From: Bradyrhizobium sp. SZCCT0153
GTDB lineage: Bacteria > Pseudomonadota > Alphaproteobacteria > Rhizobiales > Xanthobacteraceae
Assembly: GCF_018129995.1 (NCBI RefSeq)
Contig: NZ_JAFCKS010000005.1
Span: 372,001-436,000 of the forward strand
Length of the DNA: 64,000 bases
Direction of reading: 5' to 3'
Of this stretch, positions 45,249 through 53,657 are shown piece by piece (within the stretch, counting starts at the first letter, position 1; every line of letters begins with the position of its first letter). The position numbers and the translations under genes are program-made. The notes under the pieces are model-generated. The model did no database searches, was not told the origin of the DNA, and saw nothing but the letters and a program-made list of their open reading frames with translations.

Positions 45249-47138
45249 ATGAGTAGCCGACGCGTTCAGATCCTGGTGGCACTCGTCCTCACCGCGCTGT
45301 GGGGCGCGGGCATTTATGCCGGCCACGCCAACGGCCATCTGCGCTTTCTCGATCGCCTCGAGGCAGCACTGACTGATTGGCGGACGCAGGTCCGCGGCGT
45401 GCAGGCTCCGCCCGATCTCGTCACCATCGTCGCGATCGACGACACCGTCGTGAAGCGCGGCGGCAGCTATCCGCTGCCGCGCGCCGATCTCGCCCGCGTC
45501 GTCGACACCATCGTGCAATTCAAGCCGAAGGTCGTCGCGATCGACCTGCTGCTGGTCGACCGCAGCGCCGCGATCGGCGACGCCACGCTCGCCAACACGC
45601 TCGCCACCGGCCCCATGGTCCTCGCCGCCGCGGCGATTTTCCCGTCGGCCAGCGAAACGATAGAGCCCGGCAGCCAGGGCGCCCTCGCCGCCCTGCCGCA
45701 GGCCGAGCGCTTCCTGCTGCCCCTGCAGGCCTTCGCCGACCATGCCGAGGTCGGCGTCGTCAACGTGGCAACCGGACAATCGGGCTCGCCGCTCTCGGTG
45801 CCGATGCTGTTCCGGACACGCGACAAGCTCGAGCTGTCATTCCCGTTGCGGGTCGCGGCGCGCGCGCTCGACAAGCCACTGACGATCGCGCCGGATCACC
45901 TGATGCTCGGCGACCGCGCGGTGCCCACCGATACCGACTTCGCGCTGCCGATCACCTATTACGGCCCGCGCCGCACCATCCGCACCGTCAGCGCGCAGAG
46001 CATCTTCGACGGCACGCTCAATCGTGCGGCGATCGAGAACCGGATCGTCGTGATCGGCGCCTCGGTCGCGGGCGGCGGCGACTTTTATCCGACGCCGTTC
46101 GATTCCCTGATGCCCGGCGTCGAGGTGGTCTCGACCGCGATCACCCATCTCGTCGCCGGCGACAGCATCGTGCGCGACCGCAAGGTCCACATCGCCGACG
46201 CGCTCATCGCGATCCTGTTGCCGATGCTGCTGGTGGGCCTGCTCGCCTGGCGGCGCAGCGCGCTCGGTATCATGGCCGCGGCGGCGGTGATGATCGCCTG
46301 GGCCGGGTTCAATCTGTTCGCGTTCACGCACGGCATCTGGCTGAACGGTGCGACCACGCTCGCTGCAGCATTGCCGCCGGTTGCGGTCTTTGCCGGCGTG
46401 CAGTTGTGGGCGGGAGGCCGCCGCACGCAATATTTCGCAGACAAGAGCCGGTCGCTCGCGCAATTCCAGGCGCCGGCGGTGCAGGAGTGGCTGGCGCGTG
46501 ATCCGAATTTCCTGTCCAAGCCCGTCCGGCAAGATGCCGCAATCGTCTTCATCGACCTCTCCGGCTTCACGGCGCTCAGCGAGCGGATCGATCCAAACCA
46601 ACTCCAGGACGTCCTGAAGGCGTTTCACGCCCTGATCGACAAGGTCGCGGTCGATTGCGGCGGCATGATCACCGGCTTTCTCGGCGACGGAGCCATGATC
46701 CTGTTCGGCCTGCCCGGCGCGATGCCCGATGACGCCGCACGCGCGCTGAAATGCGCGATCGACCTGCATCGCGGCGTCGAGCGCTGGATCGTGTCGCTGC
46801 CGTCTGCGGTCAGGGATCAGCTCGGTTTCAAGATCGGCGCGCATTTCGGTCCGATCGTCGCCTCCCGCCTCGGCGAAAGCCATCAGCACATCACGGCGAC
46901 GGGTGACACCGTCAACGTCGCGAGCCGGTTGATGGAGGTCGCCGTCCAGAACGGCGCGCGGCTCGCGCTCAGCGATACGCTGCTGGATACGGCCGACTTC
47001 CACGGCGCGCCCGACGGCGTCCTGTCGGGCCCGCTGCTCACGCAGGTCCGCGGCCGCTCCGGCGTCGTGACCGTCTGGTTCTGGCGTGACCGGAACAGGC
47101 CAAGCCAGGCCGCGACCAAGGCCGAGATGATCGACTAA
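45249..47138 (+). CDS. CHASE2 domain adenylate/guanylate cyclase
   Basis: This 629-residue inner-membrane protein has an N-terminal membrane helix, a periplasmic CHASE2 sensor domain (about 30-320, DFYPTPFDSLMPGVEVVS near its end), three further membrane helices (about 320-400) and a class III cyclase domain (about 435-610). Both metal-binding Asp are present (FIDLSGF and FLGDGAM), as is the transition-state Asn/Arg region (GDTVNVASRLME). It should make cAMP in response to a periplasmic signal, perhaps presented by the FecR-like protein just upstream. Start: ATG at 45249, though a TTG at 45234 with a better purine run is possible. Confidence 0.9.
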   Translation: MSSRRVQILVALVLTALWGAGIYAGHANGHLRFLDRLEAALTDWRTQVRGVQAPPDLVTIVAIDDTVVKRGGSYPLPRADLARVVDTIVQFKPKVVAIDLLLVDRSAAIGDATLANTLATGPMVLAAAAIFPSASETIEPGSQGALAALPQAERFLLPLQAFADHAEVGVVNVATGQSGSPLSVPMLFRTRDKLELSFPLRVAARALDKPLTIAPDHLMLGDRAVPTDTDFALPITYYGPRRTIRTVSAQSIFDGTLNRAAIENRIVVIGASVAGGGDFYPTPFDSLMPGVEVVSTAITHLVAGDSIVRDRKVHIADALIAILLPMLLVGLLAWRRSALGIMAAAAVMIAWAGFNLFAFTHGIWLNGATTLAAALPPVAVFAGVQLWAGGRRTQYFADKSRSLAQFQAPAVQEWLARDPNFLSKPVRQDAAIVFIDLSGFTALSERIDPNQLQDVLKAFHALIDKVAVDCGGMITGFLGDGAMILFGLPGAMPDDAARALKCAIDLHRGVERWIVSLPSAVRDQLGFKIGAHFGPIVASRLGESHQHITATGDTVNVASRLMEVAVQNGARLALSDTLLDTADFHGAPDGVLSGPLLTQVRGRSGVVTVWFWRDRNRPSQAATKAEMID

Positions 47139-47264
47139 GACGTCTACTCATCAACGTCGGCCCTTGCCTCAAAAACGGAAGTCTCCCGCTCTCGGCGTTA
47201 TCGGCGCTTGTGACCTGGAACAGACATCGGATCGGAAAACCAACCGAGCGCATCCACCTCACAG

Positions 47265-47726
47265 CTACGTCGATGCTTTTGCATCCGGTCGCCTTGCGAC
47301 GAGAACACTGCCGACGCACTGCAGCACCGACTCTCGTCTTTGGTTGTGCAGGTGGACTTGGACGCGAAGGATTCCCGTATCGGGTCTCGACTTCGACTCG
47401 CGCTTCTCTAGGACAGTCGACTCATAGTCGAGTTCGTCGCCCGGGCGTACCGCATTCGGCAGCCTCAGCTCTTCCCAGCCCAGTCCGGCAAGTGCACGGA
47501 GCGGAGGCTGCCCTTTGTCGGTTAGAAAGATGAAGATCGCGAACGTGTGGGCGGCAGATGCCGACAGTCCTCCAAAGACGGAACGAGTGGCAGCTTCCTC
47601 ATCGATATGGAAAGGCCGGGGGTCGTACTGCTTGGCGAACTGAATGATTTCAGCCTTGGAGACTAAATAGGGACCAGCCTTGCGGCTATCGCCGACTTCG
47701 AAATCTTCAAAATATCCGCTGGTCAT
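47265..47726 (-). CDS. MaoC family dehydratase (hotdog fold), paralogue 1
   Basis: This 153-residue protein is a single-hotdog MaoC/R-hydratase-like enzyme, which hydrates enoyl-CoAs. The catalytic Asp and His are in DPRPFHIDEEAATRSVFGG (about 35-53), and GLGWEELRLPNAVRPGDELDYESTV follows. It is clearly a paralogue of the divergent gene at 48006 (shared GPYLVSK, FGGL, VRPGDELD, KRESKSRPD). Both lie on a stretch of lower GC than the rest of the window. Function beyond fold is unknown. Confidence 0.85.
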   Translation of the reverse strand: MTSGYFEDFEVGDSRKAGPYLVSKAEIIQFAKQYDPRPFHIDEEAATRSVFGGLSASAAHTFAIFIFLTDKGQPPLRALAGLGWEELRLPNAVRPGDELDYESTVLEKRESKSRPDTGILRVQVHLHNQRRESVLQCVGSVLVARRPDAKAST

Positions 47727-48005
47727 CGGGTCAATCCTCCACGCGGTTTAACGAAGGGGACGGCATGAAACGGCTGACTTTCGGCCACTATATCCAGTGC
47801 CGATCAATATCACCACGTCCCCTTCTGGCACGAACCGTCAAGTTTGCGCGGTGCAAGGCCACGTCCGCAGTTGGGGGCAAAGCCGATCTGCCGGTTGAAC
47901 GCCCAGACTCATCACTCTGACCCGCAACGGACATCTATCAAATCGTCCATTTCTGCCTTGACCCCTTCTGGTATTGTCTGTTGACCACAGCCGGTGGAGG
48001 CATCG

Positions 48006-48461
48006 ATGGCCAACCTCTATTTCGAAGAACTGCAGATCGGAGGCCGCAGCACGGCTGGGCCCTATCTGGTCTCGAAGGAGGGTATTATCCGATTTGCGAA
48101 GGAATATGATCCGATACCCCGTCACGTCGACGAAGAAGTCGCCGCGCGCTCAGCCTTCGGAGGGCTGACTGCATCAGGTTCACATACCTTTGCGATTTAC
48201 ATCCTTTTGACTGGTCAGCTTCAACCGCATTTTCAAGTGCTCATGGGATTGGGTTGGGACGAGGTAAAACTGCCGAACCCGGTGCGCCCGGGTGATGAGC
48301 TCGATTTGGAAATGACGGTTCTGGAGATACGCGAATCGAAATCCAGACCTGATCGAGGGATCGTTCGAAACCGAAATATCTTGCGCAACAAAAAGCGCGA
48401 AACCGTTCTCGAATGCATCTCCAACATATTCGTTGAGCGGAGACCGAACGCGAGTGTGTAG
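48006..48461 (+). CDS. MaoC family dehydratase (hotdog fold), paralogue 2
   Basis: This 151-residue protein is the divergent twin of the gene at 47265. It keeps the fold (AGPYLVSKEGIIRFAKEYDP, GLGWDEVKLPNPVRPGDELD) and the catalytic Asp, but the His sits in DPIPRHVDEEVAARSAFGG with Arg before it instead of Phe. GGTGGAGG precedes the ATG at 48006, so I rejected a GTG four codons upstream. The head-to-head pair shares a 279-bp gap in which I see no clear operator. Lower GC suggests a transferred or older unit. Confidence 0.85.
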   Translation: MANLYFEELQIGGRSTAGPYLVSKEGIIRFAKEYDPIPRHVDEEVAARSAFGGLTASGSHTFAIYILLTGQLQPHFQVLMGLGWDEVKLPNPVRPGDELDLEMTVLEIRESKSRPDRGIVRNRNILRNKKRETVLECISNIFVERRPNASV

Positions 48462-48658
48462 GACTCGGTTGCACAGGGCGACTTCTGCTGATTGGCCCAA
48501 CGCGGAAGTCCCGCTATGCCCGCTTTCCCGCCGTTGTCAGGGGCATAGCAGACATCAAGCGGCGTCCTTGCTTGTGAGTACACGCCCTAGCCGCGGCTGC
48601 CCGCCCAATAGTCGCTGCCGTTCCAGCGAACGCACGCGTTCGCTGGAACAACGAAGAA

Positions 48659-50161
48659 CTACCGCGCTTCCGGCGGCGGCGAGCGGTCGAGGACGTCGCC
48701 GTTGGGATGTTCGAGCAGATCGATGCCGTAGGTCTCGACCACCAGCGGCCCGCGCTTGCGCTGCAATTGTGCGATTCGCGTCACCTTCGCAAAGAGGTCG
48801 TGGACGGCGGGACCGCCGTCGCTGCGCAGCTCGTCGACATAGAGCAGCTTGCCCGCAAGCAGCTTTGGATCTGGCTCGGGCATGTTGACCCAGCGGATGC
48901 GCTGGTTCTGCTGCACCACGCAGGTGCCGCGCGGCAGATAGAAAGCGAGCCAGCCGGTGGTGCCGTAATCCGGCGCAAGTACGCAGGTCGCACCGTTGCG
49001 CGCGCGGACCGCTTCGATCTCCGCGGCGAGCTCGCGCCAGCCGACGCCGACGCTGCGCACGGTCGCATCGCGGCGGTACCCGGACAGCCAGCCGGTGTTG
49101 GCCTGCACGATCAGCGCTGCGAACATCACGATGCCGACCGGCGCGGCCCAGCGCAGGCAGAAGTCAGCGAGGCGCCGCTGGCGCGGCTTCCACTGCACGA
49201 GATTGGCGGCAGCCGCCGCGGCGACCACGAAGGGCGGATAGACCGGCGCGAACCAGTTGGCCTCGACGCGCGCATGCAGCGAATGCCAGATGAAATAGGC
49301 GACGATGGTCCAGAACATCGTCTCGATCAGCACGCGCGAGGCCAGCGCGCCGGCGCGGCGCCAGGTCAGCGCGTGCAGCCCCATCGCGCCGAGGATGAAG
49401 ACCAGCGGCGTTGCGAACGCGATCTGGGTCGGCACCAGTTCGGCGATGAAGACCGGACGGAAGTCCTCGATCCTTGCCCGCCCGAGCTGCTTTGCGAACG
49501 AAACCCATTGATGATCGGCATTCCAGAGGATCACCGGCGCGAACAGCGCGAGCGCAACGAGGCCGCCGAGATATGGCCAGGGCGAGAGAAACCAGCGCCG
49601 CAGTTTCGGCACGGCCGCGAGCCAGATCAGGATCGCCGGGCCGAAGAACATCGCAGTGTATTTCGACAGCAGCGCCGCACCGACGGCCGCGCCGACCGCG
49701 AGCCACCAGACGCCGCGGCCGGTCTCCAGCACTTTTGCGAGCAAGAACAGCACGAAGCTGGAGGCAACGAGCAGCGGCGCGTCGGGCGTGACGATCAGCG
49801 TGCCGACCGAGGCCATCATCGTGACATTGAGCAGGATGGCGCTGGTCGCCGCCACGCGCGCGCCGCCGAACAGGATCGCCGCGGAGCGATAGACCGCATA
49901 GCTCATCGGCAGCGCGAGCAGGATCGAGACCAGGCGGACGCCGAACTCGGTGTCGCCGGCGATCATGGTGCCGGCGCGGATGACGTAGGCGACCATCGGC
50001 GGGTGGTCGTAATAACCGCCCGCCAGATGCTTCGACCACATCCAGTAATAGGCTTCGTCGAAGGTGATCGGCGTGAACGCGGCCGCGACCAGCCGCAGCA
50101 CCACGAGAGCAACAATCACCAGCGCGGTGTTGCGGACGATCCGCGCGTCAGCCCCGCCCAT
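48659..50161 (-). CDS. Glycosyltransferase family 39/83 (ArnT-like, polyprenyl-phosphate-sugar dependent)
   Basis: This 500-residue inner-membrane protein has about 11 hydrophobic helices and the first periplasmic loop motif TFDEAYYWMWSKHLAGGYYDHPP (shown in part, with the catalytic-site Asp-Glu about residue 34), the hallmark of the ArnT/PMT_2 group. Such enzymes move a sugar from undecaprenyl-phosphate to lipid A, a glycan or a protein in the periplasm. The C-terminal soluble part holds CVLAPDYGTTGWLAFYLPRG. It is 6 nt downstream of a polyprenyl-phosphate sugar synthase gene of the GT2 family, which would supply the lipid donor. Confidence 0.9.
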   Translation of the reverse strand: MGGADARIVRNTALVIVALVVLRLVAAAFTPITFDEAYYWMWSKHLAGGYYDHPPMVAYVIRAGTMIAGDTEFGVRLVSILLALPMSYAVYRSAAILFGGARVAATSAILLNVTMMASVGTLIVTPDAPLLVASSFVLFLLAKVLETGRGVWWLAVGAAVGAALLSKYTAMFFGPAILIWLAAVPKLRRWFLSPWPYLGGLVALALFAPVILWNADHQWVSFAKQLGRARIEDFRPVFIAELVPTQIAFATPLVFILGAMGLHALTWRRAGALASRVLIETMFWTIVAYFIWHSLHARVEANWFAPVYPPFVVAAAAAANLVQWKPRQRRLADFCLRWAAPVGIVMFAALIVQANTGWLSGYRRDATVRSVGVGWRELAAEIEAVRARNGATCVLAPDYGTTGWLAFYLPRGTCVVQQNQRIRWVNMPEPDPKLLAGKLLYVDELRSDGGPAVHDLFAKVTRIAQLQRKRGPLVVETYGIDLLEHPNGDVLDRSPPPEAR

Positions 50162-50167
50162 CGTGGG

Positions 50168-51313
50168 TTATTTCTTGCGCCAGACGAACAGTCCGGACAT
50201 CGCGTAGTTCCACACCACGCCCATCAGCGCACCGGCCATGCCGGCCAGCCACCAGATCGGCTCCTGGTCGTAGACAGAGAAGGCGACGCCGACATTGGCG
50301 AGCAGGCCGACGCTGCACACGATGTAGAAGGCAATCAGGCCGCCCAGCAGCGCAAAGCCCTTCAGCCGCTGGTCGCGATAGGTGAGAAAGTTGTTGAGAA
50401 CGAAATTGCTGGTCATGGCGACGACGGCGCCGGCGGCCTGCGCCTCCGCGAACGGCGCCTTGAACAGCTGAAGCGCGATGAAGAGCGTCGTCAGATGCAC
50501 CACGAGGCCGATGCTGCCGACCATCGCGAACAGCAGGAAGCGCAGCGAGACGGCATCGTTGGTGAACTTCGCCAGCACCAGACCGAGAAAATCCAGCGCG
50601 ACCATGGAATCGAGCTTGCTTTCGCCGTGCTGGCGTTCGCCGAACGTATAGGGGATTTCGACGGCGCGCAGGCTGCCATGCGCACTCGCGACCAAGTCGA
50701 GCAGGATCTTGAAGCCGTGCACGGAAAGCTTCGGCGCGAGCTGCTCGAAACGATCGCGGCGAACCATGAAGAAGCCGCTCATGGGATCGGCGATCTCGAC
50801 CCGCAGCATCTTCTTGGCGACCTCGGTCGCCAGCGCGCTGGCGCCGGCGCGCTGCTTGTTGAAGCCTTCGCTCTTGTAGCCCTCGATGTAACGGCTGCCG
50901 ACGACGAGGTCGGCCTGCCCGCTTGCGAGCAGCGAGAGCATTTTCGGCAGCTGCGTCTCGTCATGCTGGAGGTCGGCGTCGATCACGGCCGCATAGGGCG
51001 CACTGGAGGCCAGGATGCCCTCGATACAGGCGCCGGACAGGCCGCGGCGGCCGATGCGACGGACACAGCGCACGCGGCTGTCGCGCTGGGCCAGCGCGCG
51101 CACGACGTCCCAGGTGCCGTCCGGCGAATTGTCGTCGACGAAGACGACCTCCCAGGCTGTGCCGGCCAGCGCCGCCTCCAGCCGCCGGTACAGCACCGTG
51201 ACATTGTCACGCTCATTGAAGGTCGGGACGACGACCGACAGTTCCGCCGACGGGGACGCCGCCTGCGGGGCCTGCGGCGGGTTGTCGGAGCCCGGTCTGA
51301 TCGCTTCATTCAT
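50168..51313 (-). CDS. GT2 polyprenyl-phosphate glycosyltransferase with C-terminal GtrA-like membrane domain
   Basis: This 381-residue protein has a dolichol-phosphate-mannose-synthase-like GT2 domain (about 25-245): VVPTFNERDNV, DDNSPDGTWDV, and the metal-binding DADLQHDE. A GtrA-like domain with four membrane helices (about 260-380, ending NYAMSGLFVWRKK) follows, thought to flip the lipid-linked sugar. It builds a sugar-phosphate-polyprenol at the inner membrane. It lies directly upstream of the ArnT-like gene, so the two form a donor-plus-transferase unit for modifying an envelope glycan or lipid. Confidence 0.92.
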   Translation of the reverse strand: MNEAIRPGSDNPPQAPQAASPSAELSVVVPTFNERDNVTVLYRRLEAALAGTAWEVVFVDDNSPDGTWDVVRALAQRDSRVRCVRRIGRRGLSGACIEGILASSAPYAAVIDADLQHDETQLPKMLSLLASGQADLVVGSRYIEGYKSEGFNKQRAGASALATEVAKKMLRVEIADPMSGFFMVRRDRFEQLAPKLSVHGFKILLDLVASAHGSLRAVEIPYTFGERQHGESKLDSMVALDFLGLVLAKFTNDAVSLRFLLFAMVGSIGLVVHLTTLFIALQLFKAPFAEAQAAGAVVAMTSNFVLNNFLTYRDQRLKGFALLGGLIAFYIVCSVGLLANVGVAFSVYDQEPIWWLAGMAGALMGVVWNYAMSGLFVWRKK

Positions 51314-51578
51314 GACGGCAGCGTATATCCGTCGCGTGCTGCGCTGCCAAGTTCTTGCGCAGCCAGGATCTTGTGCCGACGATTCGGGGGCGGGGAACGG
51401 CCCAAAGGGGCCCTAAAATGCCAACGACCCCGGAACGGCGGACCGCGCGTACATCCGGCGCAGGCCATCTATTCCAAGGTCGTCCCAGCGCCGGAGTTTT
51501 TTGCTCAACGTCGCCGTTAAAAGTTAGATAGGAACGACAAAGCCGCATCGCAAGGGGCGAAAGACGCCTTTTCAGCCC

Positions 51579-51773
51579 CTATTGGTTCGGGACTTCCTTG
51601 ATCACCGGCCCTCGGGGCGCCGGGGCTGCGGGCACCGCAGCGGGCGCCGGCTCGACCTTCGCGGGCTTGGGCGGCTTGCCGTACTGGCCGATCGGCCCGA
51701 AGACGACGGCGACCGCAAGCACGATCGCCGCGACGATCGCCCCCAAAATGCCACCCACCGACTCAGACGACAT
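51579..51773 (-). CDS. Small single-pass membrane protein, Pro/Ala-rich tail
   Basis: This 64-residue protein has a short start, one hydrophobic helix (GGILGAIVAAIVLAVAVVFG, about 7-26) and a tail rich in Pro, Ala and Lys (PPKPAKVEPAPAAV). I do not recognise a family. A possible ribosome site AGGGA precedes the ATG. The 265 bp between it and the GT2 gene (51314-51578) hold no gene I can support. Confidence 0.65.
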   Translation of the reverse strand: MSSESVGGILGAIVAAIVLAVAVVFGPIGQYGKPPKPAKVEPAPAAVPAAPAPRGPVIKEVPNQ

Positions 51774-51864
51774 CGAAGCCCATCCCTGTTCCCGTTGCGC
51801 CCATTGATATCACGGATGAGCGCGGAGCCGGAAGGGCCTGCCGAACCGCAACGGTCAACGGGGG

Positions 51865-52245
51865 CTATTTCTGTGGCGGCCTGTGCTTGACGAAAGCCGT
51901 CACGATGTCCTTCTGCGCCGACTCCACCGCCCTGTTCGCAGTCGCGAGATGGGCGTCGGCATCGATGGCCGGATATTGCGTGGTGAGATAATCGAGCAAC
52001 GCCACCCGGTAATATTGTCGCTCCGAGGGACAGGCGCCCGCGACCGAGCGGCCGAAGTCCTGTTCCGACAGACCCTGATTGCTGTCGCGCGAATATTCCC
52101 GCGCCAGGCAATGCCAGTAATCGTCGCGGCCCTGCATGGCGAGCTTCTGCGCGCCCTTGGAATCGTCGTCATCCGCCATGACTGAAGAGGTCATGGCAGC
52201 AGATGTCATCATGAAGAGCGCCGCTCCCAGCATCACCATCCGCAT
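51865..52245 (-). CDS. Small exported protein of unknown function
   Basis: This 126-residue protein has a signal peptide (MRMVMLGAALFMMTSAAMTS, then SSVMA before DDDDSK) and a mature part with QGRDDYWHCLAREYSRDSNQ (about 37-56) and two Cys (HCLA and GACPSE) that could pair. GGAGAAC precedes the ATG at 52245; the 57-codon extension upstream is leader. It lies divergent from the DUF72 gene. No domain recognised. Confidence 0.75.
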   Translation of the reverse strand: MRMVMLGAALFMMTSAAMTSSVMADDDDSKGAQKLAMQGRDDYWHCLAREYSRDSNQGLSEQDFGRSVAGACPSERQYYRVALLDYLTTQYPAIDADAHLATANRAVESAQKDIVTAFVKHRPPQK

Positions 52246-52363
52246 CTTGTTCTCCTTTTTCGCGGGTCCCGCCTGCGAGCTTAGACGGGACGTCGCAACT
52301 GGCCAATCACAACTGGTTTGATTAGGATCAGGGCCTCCCCTCCTCGTCGATGCGAGATTCCCC

Positions 52364-53185
52364 GTGGCCAAAGCAAAAACCGCGTCCAAAAAATCCGGCA
52401 ACATCTTCATCGGCATCGGCGGCTGGACGTTCGAGCCCTGGCGCGGCGTGTTCTATCCGGAGAAGCTGACGCAGGCGAAGGAGCTGTCCTACGCCGCCTC
52501 GAAGCTGACCTCGATCGAGATCAACGGCACCTACTATGGCTCGCAGAAGCCGGAGAGCTTTCGCAAATGGGCGAGCGAGGTGCCTGATGGTTTCGTGTTC
52601 TCGGTGAAGGGGCCGCGCTTCGCCACCAACCGCCGCGTGCTCGCCGAGGCCGGGGATTCCATCAAGCGGTTCTATGATTCCGGCGTGCTGGAACTCGGCG
52701 ATCATCTCGGGCCGGCGCTGTGGCAGTTCGCGCCGACGAAAAAGTTCGACGGCGCCGATTTCGGCAAGTTCCTCGAGCTGTTGCCGCGCAAGCTCGACGG
52801 CCGCGCGCTGCGCCATGTCGTCGAGGTTCGCCACGACAGTTTTTGCACGCCGGACTTCGTCGCGCTGATCCGCGAATTCGAGACGCCGGTCGTGTTCGCC
52901 GAGCACGGCAAATATCCGGCGATCGCCGACGTCGCCGGCGATTTCGTCTATGCCCGACTGCAGAAGGGCGATGACGAGATCAAGACCTGCTATCCGCCGA
53001 AGCAGCTGGATGCCTGGGCCCGACGCTTTCAGGACTGGGCCTCGGGCAGTGAACCCGACGATCTTCCGAAGGTTGACAAGACCAAGCCGAAGAAGGAGCC
53101 GCGCGACGTGTTCGCGTATGTCATCCACGAGGGCAAGGTGCGGGCGCCGGCCGGCGCCATGGAACTGATCGCACGGGTGAGCTGA
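52364..53185 (+). CDS. DUF72 domain protein (TIM-barrel, YecE-like)
   Basis: This 273-residue soluble protein matches DUF72 (YecE), a TIM-barrel family of unknown catalysis. Recognisable pieces: IFIGIGGWTFEPWRGVFYPEK (partly, residues 14-30), LTSIEINGTYYGSQKPES, FVFSVKGPRFATN and VEVRHDSFCTPDFVALIREF. A GTG start at 52364 is required because the conserved sequence begins there and no ATG is in frame nearby. It is followed after 9 nt by a DUF488 gene, the common partner. Confidence 0.88.
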   Translation: MAKAKTASKKSGNIFIGIGGWTFEPWRGVFYPEKLTQAKELSYAASKLTSIEINGTYYGSQKPESFRKWASEVPDGFVFSVKGPRFATNRRVLAEAGDSIKRFYDSGVLELGDHLGPALWQFAPTKKFDGADFGKFLELLPRKLDGRALRHVVEVRHDSFCTPDFVALIREFETPVVFAEHGKYPAIADVAGDFVYARLQKGDDEIKTCYPPKQLDAWARRFQDWASGSEPDDLPKVDKTKPKKEPRDVFAYVIHEGKVRAPAGAMELIARVS

Positions 53186-53194
53186 GGGTCGCTC

Positions 53195-53656
53195 ATGGCA
53201 AAGGCGAAGAAGCTCTTCACCATCGGCTACGAGCAGACGCCGCCCAAGGCGGTGCTGGACGAACTGGAGCAGGCCGGCGTCAAGCTCGTGGTCGACGTGC
53301 GCGCGGTGACGTCGTCGCGGCGGCCGGGCTTTTCCAAGAAGCAGCTATCCGCCGGACTCGACGAGCGCGGCATCGCCTATGTCCATCTCGCCGCGCTCGG
53401 CACGCCGAAGGAAGGTCGTCTCGCCGCGCGCAGCGGGCAATACGACGTGCTGGAGAAGATCTACGCACGGCACCTGAAGACGCCGCAGGCCAAAGAAGAG
53501 ATGGACGAACTCTCGGCGCTGGTGAAGCAGGCCGGTCCCGTCTGCCTGCTCTGCTACGAGCGCGACCACACCCACTGCCACCGCCAGATGATCGCGGAGG
53601 TCATCGAGGAGCGCGATGGCGTGGCGGTGAGGAATCTTGCTGGGCGGCAGGTCTAG
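53195..53656 (+). CDS. DUF488 family protein (YeaO-like)
   Basis: This 153-residue protein matches DUF488: LFTIGYEQTPPKAVLDELEQ at the start, VVDVRAVTSSRRPGFSKKQL (about 33-52), and the Cys/His-rich signature CLLCYERDHTHCHRQMIAEVI (in part; about 114-130) that suggests a metal site. Function unknown. It starts 9 nt after the DUF72 gene, a pairing repeated in many genomes, so the two proteins probably work together. Its stop touches the convergent phzF-like gene. Confidence 0.9.
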   Translation: MAKAKKLFTIGYEQTPPKAVLDELEQAGVKLVVDVRAVTSSRRPGFSKKQLSAGLDERGIAYVHLAALGTPKEGRLAARSGQYDVLEKIYARHLKTPQAKEEMDELSALVKQAGPVCLLCYERDHTHCHRQMIAEVIEERDGVAVRNLAGRQV

Positions 53657-53657
53657 C

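Noticed and set aside
47825..47850. TGGCACG followed by TTTGC, resembling a sigma-54 promoter
   Set aside because: The spacing between GG and GC is 17 nt, far from the required 10.
48462..48658. Possible insertion-sequence remnants flanking the MaoC pair
   Set aside because: Degenerate sequence resembles repeated intergenic DNA, but no transposase fragment, terminal repeats or target duplication could be found.
48707..51520. 937-codon open frame on the plus strand
   Set aside because: It runs opposite two clear glycosyltransferase genes. Its composition (Arg, Asp, Gln, His rich) is the usual antisense artefact of GC-rich codons.
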